Part shown: one piece after another, positions 6,894-15,040 of the stretch
How positions within the stretch are numbered: position 1 is the first letter of the stretch
Layout: the number at the start of each line of letters is the position of its first letter
From: Iningainema tapete BLCC-T55
Lineage (GTDB): Bacteria > Cyanobacteriota > Cyanobacteriia > Cyanobacteriales > Nostocaceae
Length of the DNA stretch: 64,000 bases
NCBI RefSeq assembly: GCF_014698965.1
Contig: NZ_JACXAE010000088.1
Location: 22,171-86,170 of the forward strand
Reading direction: 5' to 3'
The notes under the pieces: generated by a model
What the model was told of the DNA's origin: nothing
The model's database searches: none
The model's input: the letters and a program-made list of their open reading frames with translations, nothing else
Program-made: the position numbers and the translations under genes

Positions 6894-9800
6894 TTAAAAT
6901 TCCTCATCGATTTCTAATTCATCTGTCAATTCAGATGTAGCTAAATTGTCTACAGCGGTATCATCTATAAATGGGATGATTTCTCCGTCAAAAAATTGTG
7001 CTAGACGTTGTACTGCGATCGCTGCTTCATCAGTTTCCCAATTATCTTGAGCGGCTGGGGATGATGGTGGTGGAGATGGCGGTGTCGTAGGAGGATTTAC
7101 TGTAGATTCAGTTTTGATTGTTGGTTTTGGTGCTGGGTTTGAAACTTCAATAGCAGGAGTAATAGATATATTTTTACTGGGAGTTGTCTGCTGATTTTGT
7201 GAAGTTGGAGGTGGGTTAGAAGTTGATGACGCTAATTCTAAATTTACTTTAACTTCACTCTGAAAAGTTTCCTTAAACGCTGCAACAATTTTCGGTAAAT
7301 CAGCTTGTACTTTTTTATACCATGCTTGCTTAACAGTAATTCTAGCTACAGTACCGTCAAACTCAGTTAAATTGCACATTTGACGTAGTAACTCGCGTCG
7401 TGAAATCGGCTGAAAATTGGCAAGTATCTGTTGCCAGACTTGGCTCTTGTCAACTGGTGTCTCCGCTGTATCTTCCTCTGATGGAGATGCTGATGATAAT
7501 GCTTCGACTTGAGTAGGTGGCGATTGTGGGGGAGTTGGTGAGTTTGTGAGTGGGGAAGTTGGTGAGTTTGTGAGTTGGGGAGTTTGTGAGTTTGTGAGTT
7601 TGTCAGTTGGGGAGTGGTTTGTTTGGGGTTGAGGGTTGGGGGGATCTGCTGATTTTGTTTCGTGCGGTGATGATGGTGGTTTTCTACTGTTTTGTATAAC
7701 GTTAACATTAGCTGAGGGTAATAATCCTAGCAATGTTATCTCTAACCACAAACGTGGTTGAGTGGTGTTTTTTAGTAAGGCTTCAGCAGTTCGTAAATTT
7801 TGCTGTCCGACTAAAATTGTATTTATTTCTAATTGTTGAGCAAAATCAACTAGTTCTTTCCAGGTTTGATGAGTACAAGCAATTAAGTCATTGCGGTTAG
7901 GTGCTGTTTTAGCGATGAGTAAATCGCGATAGAAGGAGGCTAGATTTTGAAGAATAGTTAAGGGTTCACGACCACGATCTAGGATTTTACGGGTATAGTC
8001 AAGCACAGCTTCGGGGGTGTCAGAGGCGATCGCACTTAACAGTGTCAGCAAGTCTTTTTCGCTTACTGTTCCAACTAAGTCCCAAACTTGCTCTGGTGTC
8101 ACTTCCCCTGGTAATAAACTTAACTGGTCAAGGAGACTTTCTGCATCACGTAATCCCCCTTGCGCAATTTGGGCAATTAAAGTTACCGCTTCAAGGTTAA
8201 TATTAATACTTTCTTTAGAGGCGATCGTCTTTAAATGTACTACCATTGCCTCTAATGGTATCCTGCGAAAATCGAACCGTTGACACCGAGAAATTATTGT
8301 TGGTAATACCCTTTGGGGATCAGTTGTCGCTAAGACAAACACTACTTGCTTAGGTGGTTCTTCTAGTGTCTTAAGTAGCGCATTGAACGCCTGACTACTT
8401 AGCATGTGGCAGTTATGAACGAGAAGCCCATTTGCAACAAAGTTGTGATTATCTTCAACTTCAATGTCATAGACAAGTTCAACTCCAGCGAGGTGAACAG
8501 ATTCGACCGTTTCCAAACTTGTAGTCCATTGAGGGAATTGAATACTGTCTAAGGTCTGCCAACAATTTTCTACTGGCGTCTGCGCCCATCCGAATATAGT
8601 GATATATCTTACCTGTGCTACTCCTTGTGTAAAATCTTGTTTTTGTTGGGTATCCAACTGTTGTAAGCCCATCGGCAATAATTTGATTTTCTTCGCCCGA
8701 GAATCCTTCTGTGTGCAATTGGATCTGTGGACTTCCTTCTGGACTAAGGCTGAGCGATCCATCATCACAGAACCACCAAGCAATTCCCTCTGGGGTAATT
8801 CTATTGAGCCACTCCATAGAGACAAGTTTTTTATCCCCATTTGGTTTAACAATGTCAAAAACATCTTTGAGTTGGGGATGACACAAAGTTTTGCAGGTAA
8901 CTGATTCTTTACCGTATCCTTTGTTAAGTGTGAATTGTAGCTTTGGTCGCAGTACTTAAAGACGATGGGCTTTATATTCCAACCATTCCTGCTGCTTTTG
9001 AGCGTGTGTCCAAGCCAATCTGGGGAATCGACTGTTTTTATTTGGGTAAGTGATTGAGCCATCTCCAAGTAGGGTTCCGTAGATAAGTCCGAGTGTTTCT
9101 GGTGAAAGCACTTCGGCATCGGCAAGGAAATTTTTTGTTCTAAGTTCCCATATTCCGTGTCCTTTTTTGTACGGGTGTCTTTTCCAGTAAGACTGTATAC
9201 TGGTAAGTCCTTTACCTTTATTTTGTAAGAAGGCAGGGACATCAAGTTTTTCTCCGCAACCGCAGGCACATAAGGGACACAGTAATTCAGCTTGTACCAA
9301 GATTGATTCCAAATTGTACGATTTTTGCCCGTAGGTATTACCCTTAAACTGGTGTCCTGAAACGAATTTCCGGAGACGTCCATCTGTGCCAAATTTGTAG
9401 ATGAGCGTACTACAGCCGCATTCACAGGGGATAGTATCCTCATTCCTTCTTTTACGTCTCTTGCTGCTGTCCATCCCCTGTCCGTCCTAATTAAGTGATT
9501 ACCAGTGCATCTAATTACACGGTTAGTTGTTGTTATGATAAGTGTTTGGCGTTCACCCTGATCTAACCACCTGAGAACTTTTTTGAATTCCCACTCTCCT
9601 CTGGAGTCGTTATAGCTGAGAACTTGTTTTCCTTTGATGTTGGGGTCATCAATTCGCATTACTCCAACACTTGTTTGTACCAGCGAGTCACCGGTTAAGC
9701 ATTCATCGACGACATAAACCTTGTAGCGACATTGAACGGGGGCGAATTGCGCCCGTTCGATCATTTCGCGAATGTTGTCTACGCCTGTGTTGCTAGCAGC

Positions 9801-10088
9801 GTCAATTTCAACTACATCTAAAGAGTAGCCTTTGGTGATCCCCTGACAAACATCACAGACGCCACAGGGTTTTTCTGTGGGTTTGTCACTTTTGAGGCAA
9901 TTAAGCGATTTTGCCAGAATTCTGGCGCTAGAGGTTTTACCTGTACCCCTTGGACCTGTAAATAAATAGGCGGGGGCGATTTTGCTGCTCCGGATGGCGT
10001 TAGTGAGGGTAGTGGCGATCGCCTCTTGCCCCACTAGTTCAGCAAAACTCTTTGGGCGATACTTGTGGTGCAGGGGTTCGTAAGACAT
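6894..10088 (-). CDS. dnaX: DNA polymerase III gamma/tau subunit with intein
   Basis: This 1064-residue precursor is the clamp-loader ATPase DnaX. It has the N-terminal HHKYRPKSFAELVGQ motif, Walker A GPRGTGKTSSARILA (residues 45-59), a zinc module (Cys 64, 75, 78, 81) and Walker B VYVVDEC. The Walker B motif is split by a 430-residue intein (residues 130-559). The sequence resumes at CHMLSSQAFNALLKTLEEPP, then continues through domains II and III and a long Pro/Thr/Ser linker to an acidic tau tail. After splicing the protein would be 634 residues, normal for a cyanobacterium. The linker includes TNSQTPQLTNSPTSPL, encoded by a heptanucleotide-like DNA repeat at about 7530-7620. Confidence 0.95.
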   Translation of the reverse strand: MSYEPLHHKYRPKSFAELVGQEAIATTLTNAIRSSKIAPAYLFTGPRGTGKTSSARILAKSLNCLKSDKPTEKPCGVCDVCQGITKGYSLDVVEIDAASNTGVDNIREMIERAQFAPVQCRYKVYVVDECLTGDSLVQTSVGVMRIDDPNIKGKQVLSYNDSRGEWEFKKVLRWLDQGERQTLIITTTNRVIRCTGNHLIRTDRGWTAARDVKEGMRILSPVNAAVVRSSTNLAQMDVSGNSFQDTSLRVIPTGKNRTIWNQSWYKLNYCVPYVPAVAEKNLMSLPSYKIKVKDLPVYSLTGKDTRTKKDTEYGNLEQKISLPMPKCFHQKHSDLSTEPYLEMAQSLTQIKTVDSPDWLGHTLKSSRNGWNIKPIVFKYCDQSYNSHLTKDTVKNQLPAKLCVIPNSKMFLTLLNQMGIKNLSLWSGSIELPQRELLGGSVMMDRSALVQKEVHRSNCTQKDSRAKKIKLLPMGLQQLDTQQKQDFTQGVAQVRYITIFGWAQTPVENCWQTLDSIQFPQWTTSLETVESVHLAGVELVYDIEVEDNHNFVANGLLVHNCHMLSSQAFNALLKTLEEPPKQVVFVLATTDPQRVLPTIISRCQRFDFRRIPLEAMVVHLKTIASKESININLEAVTLIAQIAQGGLRDAESLLDQLSLLPGEVTPEQVWDLVGTVSEKDLLTLLSAIASDTPEAVLDYTRKILDRGREPLTILQNLASFYRDLLIAKTAPNRNDLIACTHQTWKELVDFAQQLEINTILVGQQNLRTAEALLKNTTQPRLWLEITLLGLLPSANVNVIQNSRKPPSSPHETKSADPPNPQPQTNHSPTDKLTNSQTPQLTNSPTSPLTNSPTPPQSPPTQVEALSSASPSEEDTAETPVDKSQVWQQILANFQPISRRELLRQMCNLTEFDGTVARITVKQAWYKKVQADLPKIVAAFKETFQSEVKVNLELASSTSNPPPTSQNQQTTPSKNISITPAIEVSNPAPKPTIKTESTVNPPTTPPSPPPSSPAAQDNWETDEAAIAVQRLAQFFDGEIIPFIDDTAVDNLATSELTDELEIDEEF
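7520..7625. repeat. heptamer-like tandem repeat within dnaX linker
   Basis: Tandem GAGTTTGTGAGT/GGGGAGTTTGT units read in the dnaX frame as repeated TNSQTP/TNSPTS peptides. Their period is compatible with the short tandem repeats common in heterocystous cyanobacteria. They fall in the flexible linker of tau, where length change is tolerated. Confidence 0.6.
8412..9701 (-). mobile_element. DnaX intein (430 aa) at the Walker B site
   Basis: The intein begins with Cys (CLTGDSLVQT) directly after VYVVDE and ends in VHN before the +1 Cys of CHMLSS. Splicing block A is CLTGDSLV, block B is GNHLIRTDRGWTAARDVKEG (intein residues 68-86), block F is VYDIEVEDNHNFVANGLLV and block G is HN|C. The penultimate His, terminal Asn and Cys+1 are all present, so protein splicing should work. 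The roughly 300 residues between the splicing blocks match no intein endonuclease domain in the dnaX frame. That stretch instead encodes an endonuclease in another frame (see 8479-9474). From memory, Synechocystis PCC 6803 DnaX has an intein of the same length at this site. Confidence 0.93.
8479..9474 (-). pseudogene. LAGLIDADG homing endonuclease nested out of frame in the intein, one stop codon
   Basis: In the minus-strand frame shifted relative to dnaX, an ATG at 9474 opens a 332-codon frame with a single TAA at codon 173 (8956-8958). It has Cys pairs in CECGCSTLI and CACGCGEKL near the N-terminus. The first LAGLIDADG helix is LGLIYGTLLGDGSI (codons 128-141) and the second is TPEGIAWWFCDDGSL (codons about 227-241). 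Sequence after the stop continues in the same frame (VLRPKLQFTLNKGYGKE), so it is one gene cut by a nonsense codon. It begins inside splicing block B and ends just before block F. Expression without its own strong ribosome site (GGACAGGGG abutting ATG) is uncertain. Confidence 0.85.
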
Positions 10089-10355
10089 GGATGAGTCAGT
10101 TCGATGACTTTAAAGGTTCATGAGTAGCACCCAGGGAAATTTGGGATTAGACCATTTTAAACGTAGAGGCTCGATGAGCAAATGAATAAATTACTTATTT
10201 TAGTACAAAGATACCATATTGAACCCAAACAAATTCTCTAACAAGAAAAAGTTTTGATCTTTTAGTAATAGGGGTGTGGAATCTGAAACCGCATGCAGCT
10301 ACGATCAGTCTTAGACGTGTAAAAATCTTATGGTAAACAAATCTTAGGGGTGCAA

Positions 10356-11030
10356 ATGCTCCAGCGGCTAATTCAATGGCTTAAAAAGTTTTTTCAACGT
10401 TTGTTTGGCGGAAAACAAACTTTAGCAAAAGGTAGGGAACATGTCCGCCAAACACCTCCTCCACCCCTAAGCGATGCGGACTTAGAATTTTTGTTCACAG
10501 AACTGTTAGAAGGAGTGCATCAGGTAAGAGGGCAAGCTTGGGCGCAAAAGTGGCTTCACAATATTGAACACCGCGTTCCTACTGAACGTTGGATAGAGTG
10601 GTTGCGACGCTTTGGCAGCAAACTACTAGCATCACCTACACCCAATAACGAGTTAGCTTACCGAATGGTACAATTGGGTGAGCTAGGGGTTGGAGAAGTT
10701 GGAGACGAGGCATATGATATTGGAATGCAATTGTTGACGCGCAACCAAGGTGAGCCAATCTTAGAGTATGAAGGTCCAGATGCTAAACCGTCAACGCACC
10801 CCCCAACCCCCCCCTTGGGAGGTGAGCAAGCACAAATATTAGAAAATCCAGAGGAAGGAGAATTTCAAACCATTACTCTCGATCAGTTATTTGTCGCATT
10901 GCAGCAAGATGAAAATATCCGCCAACAAGTTGCTGAACAATTGGGAATTCAGACAAATGATCCAGAAGTAATTATGCAGGCATTACTAAATCAATTTAGC
11001 GATCATCAACCACCTACAGACCAAGCATAG
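10356..11030 (+). CDS. conserved cyanobacterial hypothetical protein, ~224 aa
   Basis: I do not recognise a characterised domain. The N-terminus is basic and amphipathic (LIQWLKKFFQRLFGGKQ), which may contact a membrane. The middle is helical, with VRGQAWAQKWLHNIEHRVP and WIEWLRRFGSKLL, and the C-terminus is acidic (DENIRQQVAEQLGIQ). The ATG at 10356 is preceded by AGGGG six bases upstream and is preferred over the GTG at 10350. A Pro-rich insertion (STHPPTPPLGGE, about residue 150) is encoded by a C-run repeat (CCCCCCAACCCCCCCC) also seen near 43140. The gene ends 13 bases before the ABC ATPase gene, so the two may be co-transcribed. Confidence 0.6.
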   Translation: MLQRLIQWLKKFFQRLFGGKQTLAKGREHVRQTPPPPLSDADLEFLFTELLEGVHQVRGQAWAQKWLHNIEHRVPTERWIEWLRRFGSKLLASPTPNNELAYRMVQLGELGVGEVGDEAYDIGMQLLTRNQGEPILEYEGPDAKPSTHPPTPPLGGEQAQILENPEEGEFQTITLDQLFVALQQDENIRQQVAEQLGIQTNDPEVIMQALLNQFSDHQPPTDQA

Positions 11031-11043
11031 GAACAATTAAACT

Positions 11044-11811
11044 ATGGAATCTGAAAGTGGAATGTCTTTGCAACTTGAAGGTTTGGGAAAATCCTTCGGC
11101 ACAAAACAAGTACTACAAGGCATAAATTTACAAGTTAAACCAGGAGAATTTGTGGCGGTTGTCGGTCGCAGTGGTTGTGGTAAAAGTACACTACTACGGT
11201 TAATTGCTGGACTAGAAAATCCAACTGCCGGAGCAGTAATTTTAAATGGTAAAAAGTCTCATAAAATTCACCCAAGAGTACGGATGATGTTCCAAGATGC
11301 ACGTCTATTACCTTGGCAGCGAGTACTGGCAAATGTCGAACTAGGCTTGCGTGGCTCTAAAATATTTGTACAACAAACTGCTTTACAAGTTCTTCGTTCT
11401 GTCAAACTAGAAGATCGTGCTCACGATTGGCCTAGTGTACTATCTGGAGGACAACGTCAGCGAGTGGCTTTAGCAAGGGCATTGGTAAGTAAACCTTTGT
11501 TGTTACTTTTAGACGAACCCCTTGGTGCGCTAGACGCATTGACTCGCATCGAAATGCAACAATTAATAGAAAATTTGTGGCAAGAGCAAAAGTTTACCGC
11601 TTTACTGATTACCCATGATGTGGAAGAAGCTGTAGTTTTAGCAGACAGAGTGATTTTAATTGAAACTGGTCAAATAGCTACAGATTTATCAATTTCTTTA
11701 CCACGTCCTAGAGCTAGGGGAGATGTAGTATTTGCTCAAACAGTAGACAAAATTTTACAACGTGTTATGGGTAACAAGGGAGAGGACAAGGTCAGACAAA
11801 ATTTAATATAG
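11044..11811 (+). CDS. ABC transporter ATPase, SsuB/TauB/NrtD type
   Basis: This 255-residue ATP-binding subunit has Walker [17 protein letters not shown], a Q-loop in [14 protein letters not shown], the signature [15 protein letters not shown], Walker [13 protein letters not shown] and a switch His in [10 protein letters not shown]. The DARLLPWQ Q-loop is typical of importers for sulfonate, taurine and nitrate-type substrates. No permease or binding protein lies nearby, so the partner genes must be elsewhere and the substrate is open. Starts at 11044 or 11065 (MSLQLEGLG) are both possible. The terminator hairpin at 11837-11859 follows. Confidence 0.85.
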   Translation: MESESGMSLQLEGLGKSFGTKQVLQGINLQVKPGEFVAVVGRSGCGKSTLLRLIAGLENPTAGAVILNGKKSHKIHPRVRMMFQDARLLPWQRVLANVELGLRGSKIFVQQTALQVLRSVKLEDRAHDWPSVLSGGQRQRVALARALVSKPLLLLLDEPLGALDALTRIEMQQLIENLWQEQKFTALLITHDVEEAVVLADRVILIETGQIATDLSISLPRPRARGDVVFAQTVDKILQRVMGNKGEDKVRQNLI

Positions 11812-11836
11812 CAACTAACTATTTTATCTCTATGAA

Positions 11837-11859
11837 AAACCCCGATTTGCTCGGGGTTT
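11837..11859 (+). terminator. Rho-independent-like hairpin
   Basis: AAACCCCGA and TCGGGGTTT form a 9-bp GC-rich stem around a 5-base loop, 26 bases after the ABC ATPase stop codon. No long T-run follows, so termination efficiency is uncertain. Confidence 0.6.
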
Positions 11860-12030
11860 AAGGTGTGTCACAATTATTTTTTAGGGCTTAATGTATTTCA
11901 GTGTTACTTACGTATTTTTCCTTACTAAATACAGTTGTGCCTCACCCAAAAGATATACTTTAAAAATAGTAAACATATATACGTATATTATTTTATCAAC
12001 ACTAATTAATCTATTGAGAAGCTTTTGTGC

Positions 12031-12585
12031 TTATCGCTCTACGATCACTGGTGTTCCCAAATTAACTTGAGTGAATAATTCCTCTACATCTTTGTTATAC
12101 ATCCGAATACAACCGTGTGAGGCGGCTTTACCAACTGACTCTTGATTTGGTGTACCGTGAAAACCTATCCAGTGTTTACCATTTGTCCAAAACCCAATCC
12201 AATAGTTACCTAATGGATTCTCAGGGTTTCCACCAGGGATCGCTTCTCCTGTCCAAGGATGTATCCAAGTGGGCTTTTCCATCATATCCATTACCCGGTA
12301 TTTACCAACTGGTGTTTCCCATCCTGGACGTCCTATTGCGATCGCATAACTCTTAATTGGGGCGTTTCCTTTATAAAGTGTTACTTGACGACGACTAAGA
12401 CTAATCTTTAAGTGTGTTAATTTATCAATCAAATCATTATACTTTTTTGGTATAATTTCTAACTCATTCCATAAATCATGAGAAATATTTGGCTCATCCG
12501 CAGCATACGAAATTTCGGGACTGCAATATAAAGAGCAGAAACAAATGAATGCAAATAACTTCCCTGAAAAAGATTTGAATTTCAT
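12031..12585 (-). CDS. L,D-transpeptidase (YkuD domain), secreted
   Basis: The 184-residue protein starts with a signal peptide (hydrophobic FAFICFCSLYCS, cleavage probably after SYAADE). It carries a YkuD catalytic domain from about residue 62. The active-site block is HGTPNQ followed by KAASHGCIRM, which holds the catalytic His and Cys (SHGCIR). Such enzymes cross-link peptidoglycan 3-3 or attach proteins to it in the periplasm. The fold is complete (LSRRQVTLYKG, RPGWETPVGKYRVM), with no added LysM or SH3 domain. It is monocistronic on the minus strand. Confidence 0.9.
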   Translation of the reverse strand: MKFKSFSGKLFAFICFCSLYCSPEISYAADEPNISHDLWNELEIIPKKYNDLIDKLTHLKISLSRRQVTLYKGNAPIKSYAIAIGRPGWETPVGKYRVMDMMEKPTWIHPWTGEAIPGGNPENPLGNYWIGFWTNGKHWIGFHGTPNQESVGKAASHGCIRMYNKDVEELFTQVNLGTPVIVER

Positions 12586-12654
12586 CTATTTATAGATATA
12601 GAATTTAATATACTTAAAAAAAGTAAGTATTTTTTATACTATTGCTACCATATT

Positions 12655-12735
12655 TAAGCAGGTTGGGTTAAACGAAGTGAAACCCAACCTTTAAGTATAT
12701 AAGTTGGGTTTCGTTCCTCAACCCAACCTACGTAC
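12655..12735. repeat. GGTTGGGTT / AACCCAACC inverted repeats
   Basis: The gap between two minus-strand genes holds GGTTGGGTTaaaCGAAgtgAAACCCAACC, then a second half TTGGGTTTCG...CAACCCAACC. Each half can fold on itself. It looks like a dispersed cyanobacterial palindromic repeat and may double as a terminator for the Asn/Thr-rich gene downstream of it. Confidence 0.6.
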
Positions 12736-12737
12736 TT

Positions 12738-13436
12738 TTACCACAATGCGCTGACACCTTTATTATTATTTTGTCCGCTTGTGTTGTTGTTAACACCTGT
12801 ATTGTTTGTGGGTGTTGTGGTGTCATTTATATTTTGGCTACGCTGGTTTCTAGGAGTAGTATTGTTCTGGTTATTGTACTGATTGCGTTGAGTTCCGCTA
12901 GTTCCAGTTGTGCCTGTTTGGTTGTACTGGCTTTCGGTAGTTCCATTTGTGCTATTAGTACGTCTGTACTGAGTTGTGCCAGTATTTGAGGTAGGAGTGC
13001 GTCGGTTTCCGTTAGTAACACTATTTTGTTCCCGCTCAGTACCAGTGATACGGGGATTTTGGGTAGGCTGGTTTTGTTGGTTGCTGGTGTTAGAACGGTT
13101 GTACTGAATTGTGCCGCTTGGAGTACTTTGATTACCGTTGGTAACACCATTTTGGTTACGCTCATTACCAGTGGTGCGGGGATTGGAATATGTCTCAGCC
13201 CGGTTTATAGGGCTATTGTTTTCATCTTGTACTCTCTGTGTATTACTATTACCACTGTCATTAGTTGTTGTGCGACTTTGAGAGATAATGGTACTATTGT
13301 CTGGAGCCTCACTAATCAATATCTCTTTAGAGTTAGAATTAGGCATTGCCAAGGCTGGCACACTAATTAGTACACTGGCAGTAGCAACTCCAGCGAAGCT
13401 GACTAGCTTTTGAATTATTGTGTTGTTTCCGCTCAT
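12738..13436 (-). CDS. secreted Asn/Thr/Gln-rich low-complexity protein
   Basis: The protein has a signal peptide (LVSFAGVATASVLISVPALA) and a mature part made almost wholly of Asn, Thr, Gln, Ser, Gly and Arg. Two imperfect tandem repeats of about 37 residues can be seen. They begin NPRTTGNERNQNGVTNGN and NPRITGTEREQNSVTNGN and each ends near QYNRSNTSN or QYRRTNSTN. The start ATG at 13436 is preceded by a strong GGAGGAG site, which decides against the upstream TTG at 13451. I recognise no family. A disordered periplasmic or surface role is inferred from composition only. Confidence 0.7.
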   Translation of the reverse strand: MSGNNTIIQKLVSFAGVATASVLISVPALAMPNSNSKEILISEAPDNSTIISQSRTTTNDSGNSNTQRVQDENNSPINRAETYSNPRTTGNERNQNGVTNGNQSTPSGTIQYNRSNTSNQQNQPTQNPRITGTEREQNSVTNGNRRTPTSNTGTTQYRRTNSTNGTTESQYNQTGTTGTSGTQRNQYNNQNNTTPRNQRSQNINDTTTPTNNTGVNNNTSGQNNNKGVSALW

Positions 13437-13905
13437 TAGTATCTCCTCCAAGTGAACCTAAATGGCATTTTGATTGCTGCGTTTTTTAAAAACTTATGAC
13501 AGCAGTTTTAAGTCTGATTTAAGTATTCCAGTCAAAAATGCTGAACTTGTGTTCTCGTTTCTTTATAAAAGTTAACTCTAATATTTTCTTGAAGCTTCTA
13601 CCTAAAGCATGGTCTAATCAGCAGCTATTGTGTAACTTAAAGTACAGTAGTTGTTCTTTTTTGGTATGGATTTTTATCATTAAGTACAGATGTGTTTTGA
13701 GAGATATGTGCTATAGTCGTCATAAATAAATTTTAATTTGATAAAAAAATATAAGGTGAGTAGAATTAGATCTCAGGGAAGATTCATAGATGAAAATGTA
13801 TGCATAAGATATCCCGAAATACCTTATTAATTTATTCTTAAACTTAGAATTAGTTATTTAGTATTCTGTTGTACTTAGATTAAATTGAATCAGGGCTAAA
13901 GTCTT
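13437..13905. other. intergenic region between divergent genes
   Basis: About 450 bases of AT-rich DNA (for example ATAAAAAAATATAAGG near 13742) separate divergent genes. I see no convincing coding frame, tRNA or strong hairpin. Promoters for both neighbours should lie here. Confidence 0.5.
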
Positions 13906-14505
13906 ATGCGTAAGTTAGAACTTACTCAAACTGTTCATGCACTAAAGGAATGGGCGATCGCGATTAATGCCTTAGAAGCTGGAAAAACAATCATGCTCCT
14001 ACGTAAAGGCGGTATTCACGAACGAGGAGGACGTTTCCATGTTGAGCAAGATCAAATTTTGCTCTACCCAACATATGAACATCAACAGTCATTCATGCTC
14101 AAACCAGAATACGTCGATCTCGGACACCAGTTAACATCTGGTTGGCGTCCAGAAACAGTAATCTTTAGCAGTTGGGCGAAAATTACTGATATTTTTCCAG
14201 TTACTGAAGAGTCAATAGTCAACGCCTTACTCCCGTTCCATATCTGGAATGAGTACTTTATCAGCGATCGCTTGAAATGGAAACCGCGACAACCACTATA
14301 TATTCTGCTATTACAGACTTACAAACTACCCCAACCACAGGAAATTCCCTATCGTAATGAATACGGCGGCTGTAAGTCATGGATTGATATAGCTTCACCA
14401 ATTAATTTGCAAGGATCTCAACCAGTTTTGTCTTCAGACTACAACCAATTAGTAGCAGAAATTCGTAGCATTGTTGGCAACAAGTCATATGCTGCATTTT
14501 CATAA
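13906..14505 (+). CDS. DUF1802 family protein
   Basis: This 199-residue soluble protein fits the DUF1802 family. It opens with HALKEWAIAINALEAGKTIMLLRKGGIHE, continues with GGRFHVEQDQILLYPTYEHQ, and has the C-terminal EYGGCKSWIDI motif. The family is widespread in cyanobacteria and also occurs in other bacteria, but its biochemical role is not known to me. Length and composition are normal. The gene stands alone on the plus strand. Confidence 0.8.
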   Translation: MRKLELTQTVHALKEWAIAINALEAGKTIMLLRKGGIHERGGRFHVEQDQILLYPTYEHQQSFMLKPEYVDLGHQLTSGWRPETVIFSSWAKITDIFPVTEESIVNALLPFHIWNEYFISDRLKWKPRQPLYILLLQTYKLPQPQEIPYRNEYGGCKSWIDIASPINLQGSQPVLSSDYNQLVAEIRSIVGNKSYAAFS

Positions 14506-14687
14506 TGCACCCATTGATGTTACAGAAAAAAGTAGTCACGCATACATACACACTCTTAAACTACAGATACGATGAGATGCAATACTGCCAGAAAGATTTT
14601 GTAAAAAATTACCCTCCAGGGTGATGTGTTGCTTGACAAAAGTGCGTCATTATGCTTTTTATAGAAAAAACAACAAAGGAGTTTGCC

Positions 14688-14939
14688 ATGTATCGACAAA
14701 TGTGTTGGTTATCTAAGTCTGGAGACAATGGAGAGAAAATTTTGCATTTGCAGACTGCACCCAACGAACCTTGGCGTCCTTACACAGCTTTTGCACAATA
14801 TGCAGTACCAGATTACCAAATACCAAGTGGTTCTAAAGGTTGGGCAACATATCAAAAACTCCTCAAAGCAGGTTGGACTTTAGTACCTAATGCACGGGCA
14901 AATGAATTCTCTTCATCAGCCGCCACTGTTGAATTGTAG
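14688..14939 (+). CDS. small hypothetical protein, 83 aa, stop codon supplied by a repeat
   Basis: The ATG at 14688 has a good AAAGGAG site eight bases upstream, so it is chosen over 14652. The product (MYRQMCWLSKSGDNGEKI) is soluble and of unknown family. Its TAG stop is the second codon of a 30-bp palindrome copy at 14935-14965, so the present C-terminus (ATVEL) may have been set by repeat insertion. It may be cotranscribed with DUF1802, 180 bases upstream. Confidence 0.6.
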   Translation: MYRQMCWLSKSGDNGEKILHLQTAPNEPWRPYTAFAQYAVPDYQIPSGSKGWATYQKLLKAGWTLVPNARANEFSSSAATVEL

Positions 14940-14965
14940 AGACGTTACGACGGAACGTCTCTACA
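14935..14965. repeat. 30-bp palindrome family copy
   Basis: TGTAGAGACGTTACG and CGGAACGTCTCTACA form the arms. The copy overlaps the stop codon of the 83-residue gene upstream. Confidence 0.85.
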
Positions 14966-15040
14966 GAAATCGGGCAACAGATTCAGATCGCAAAACCCGA
15001 AACAAGCCTGAATTTTATACATTAGAATTACGAATTGATA

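Noticed and set aside
7367..7708. Small minus-strand frame within the dnaX linker
   Set aside because: It is a shifted reading of the heptamer-like repeat and has no independent coding signs.
12771..13370. Plus-strand open frames opposite the Asn/Thr-rich gene
   Set aside because: These frames are the antisense of a low-complexity gene that has a signal peptide and a strong GGAGGAG site. Their Val/Cys/Ile-rich text is an artefact of the repeat composition.
13538..13729. 63-codon plus-strand frame between the Asn/Thr-rich and DUF1802 genes
   Set aside because: It has no ribosome site, Cys/Phe-rich random-looking text and no family resemblance.
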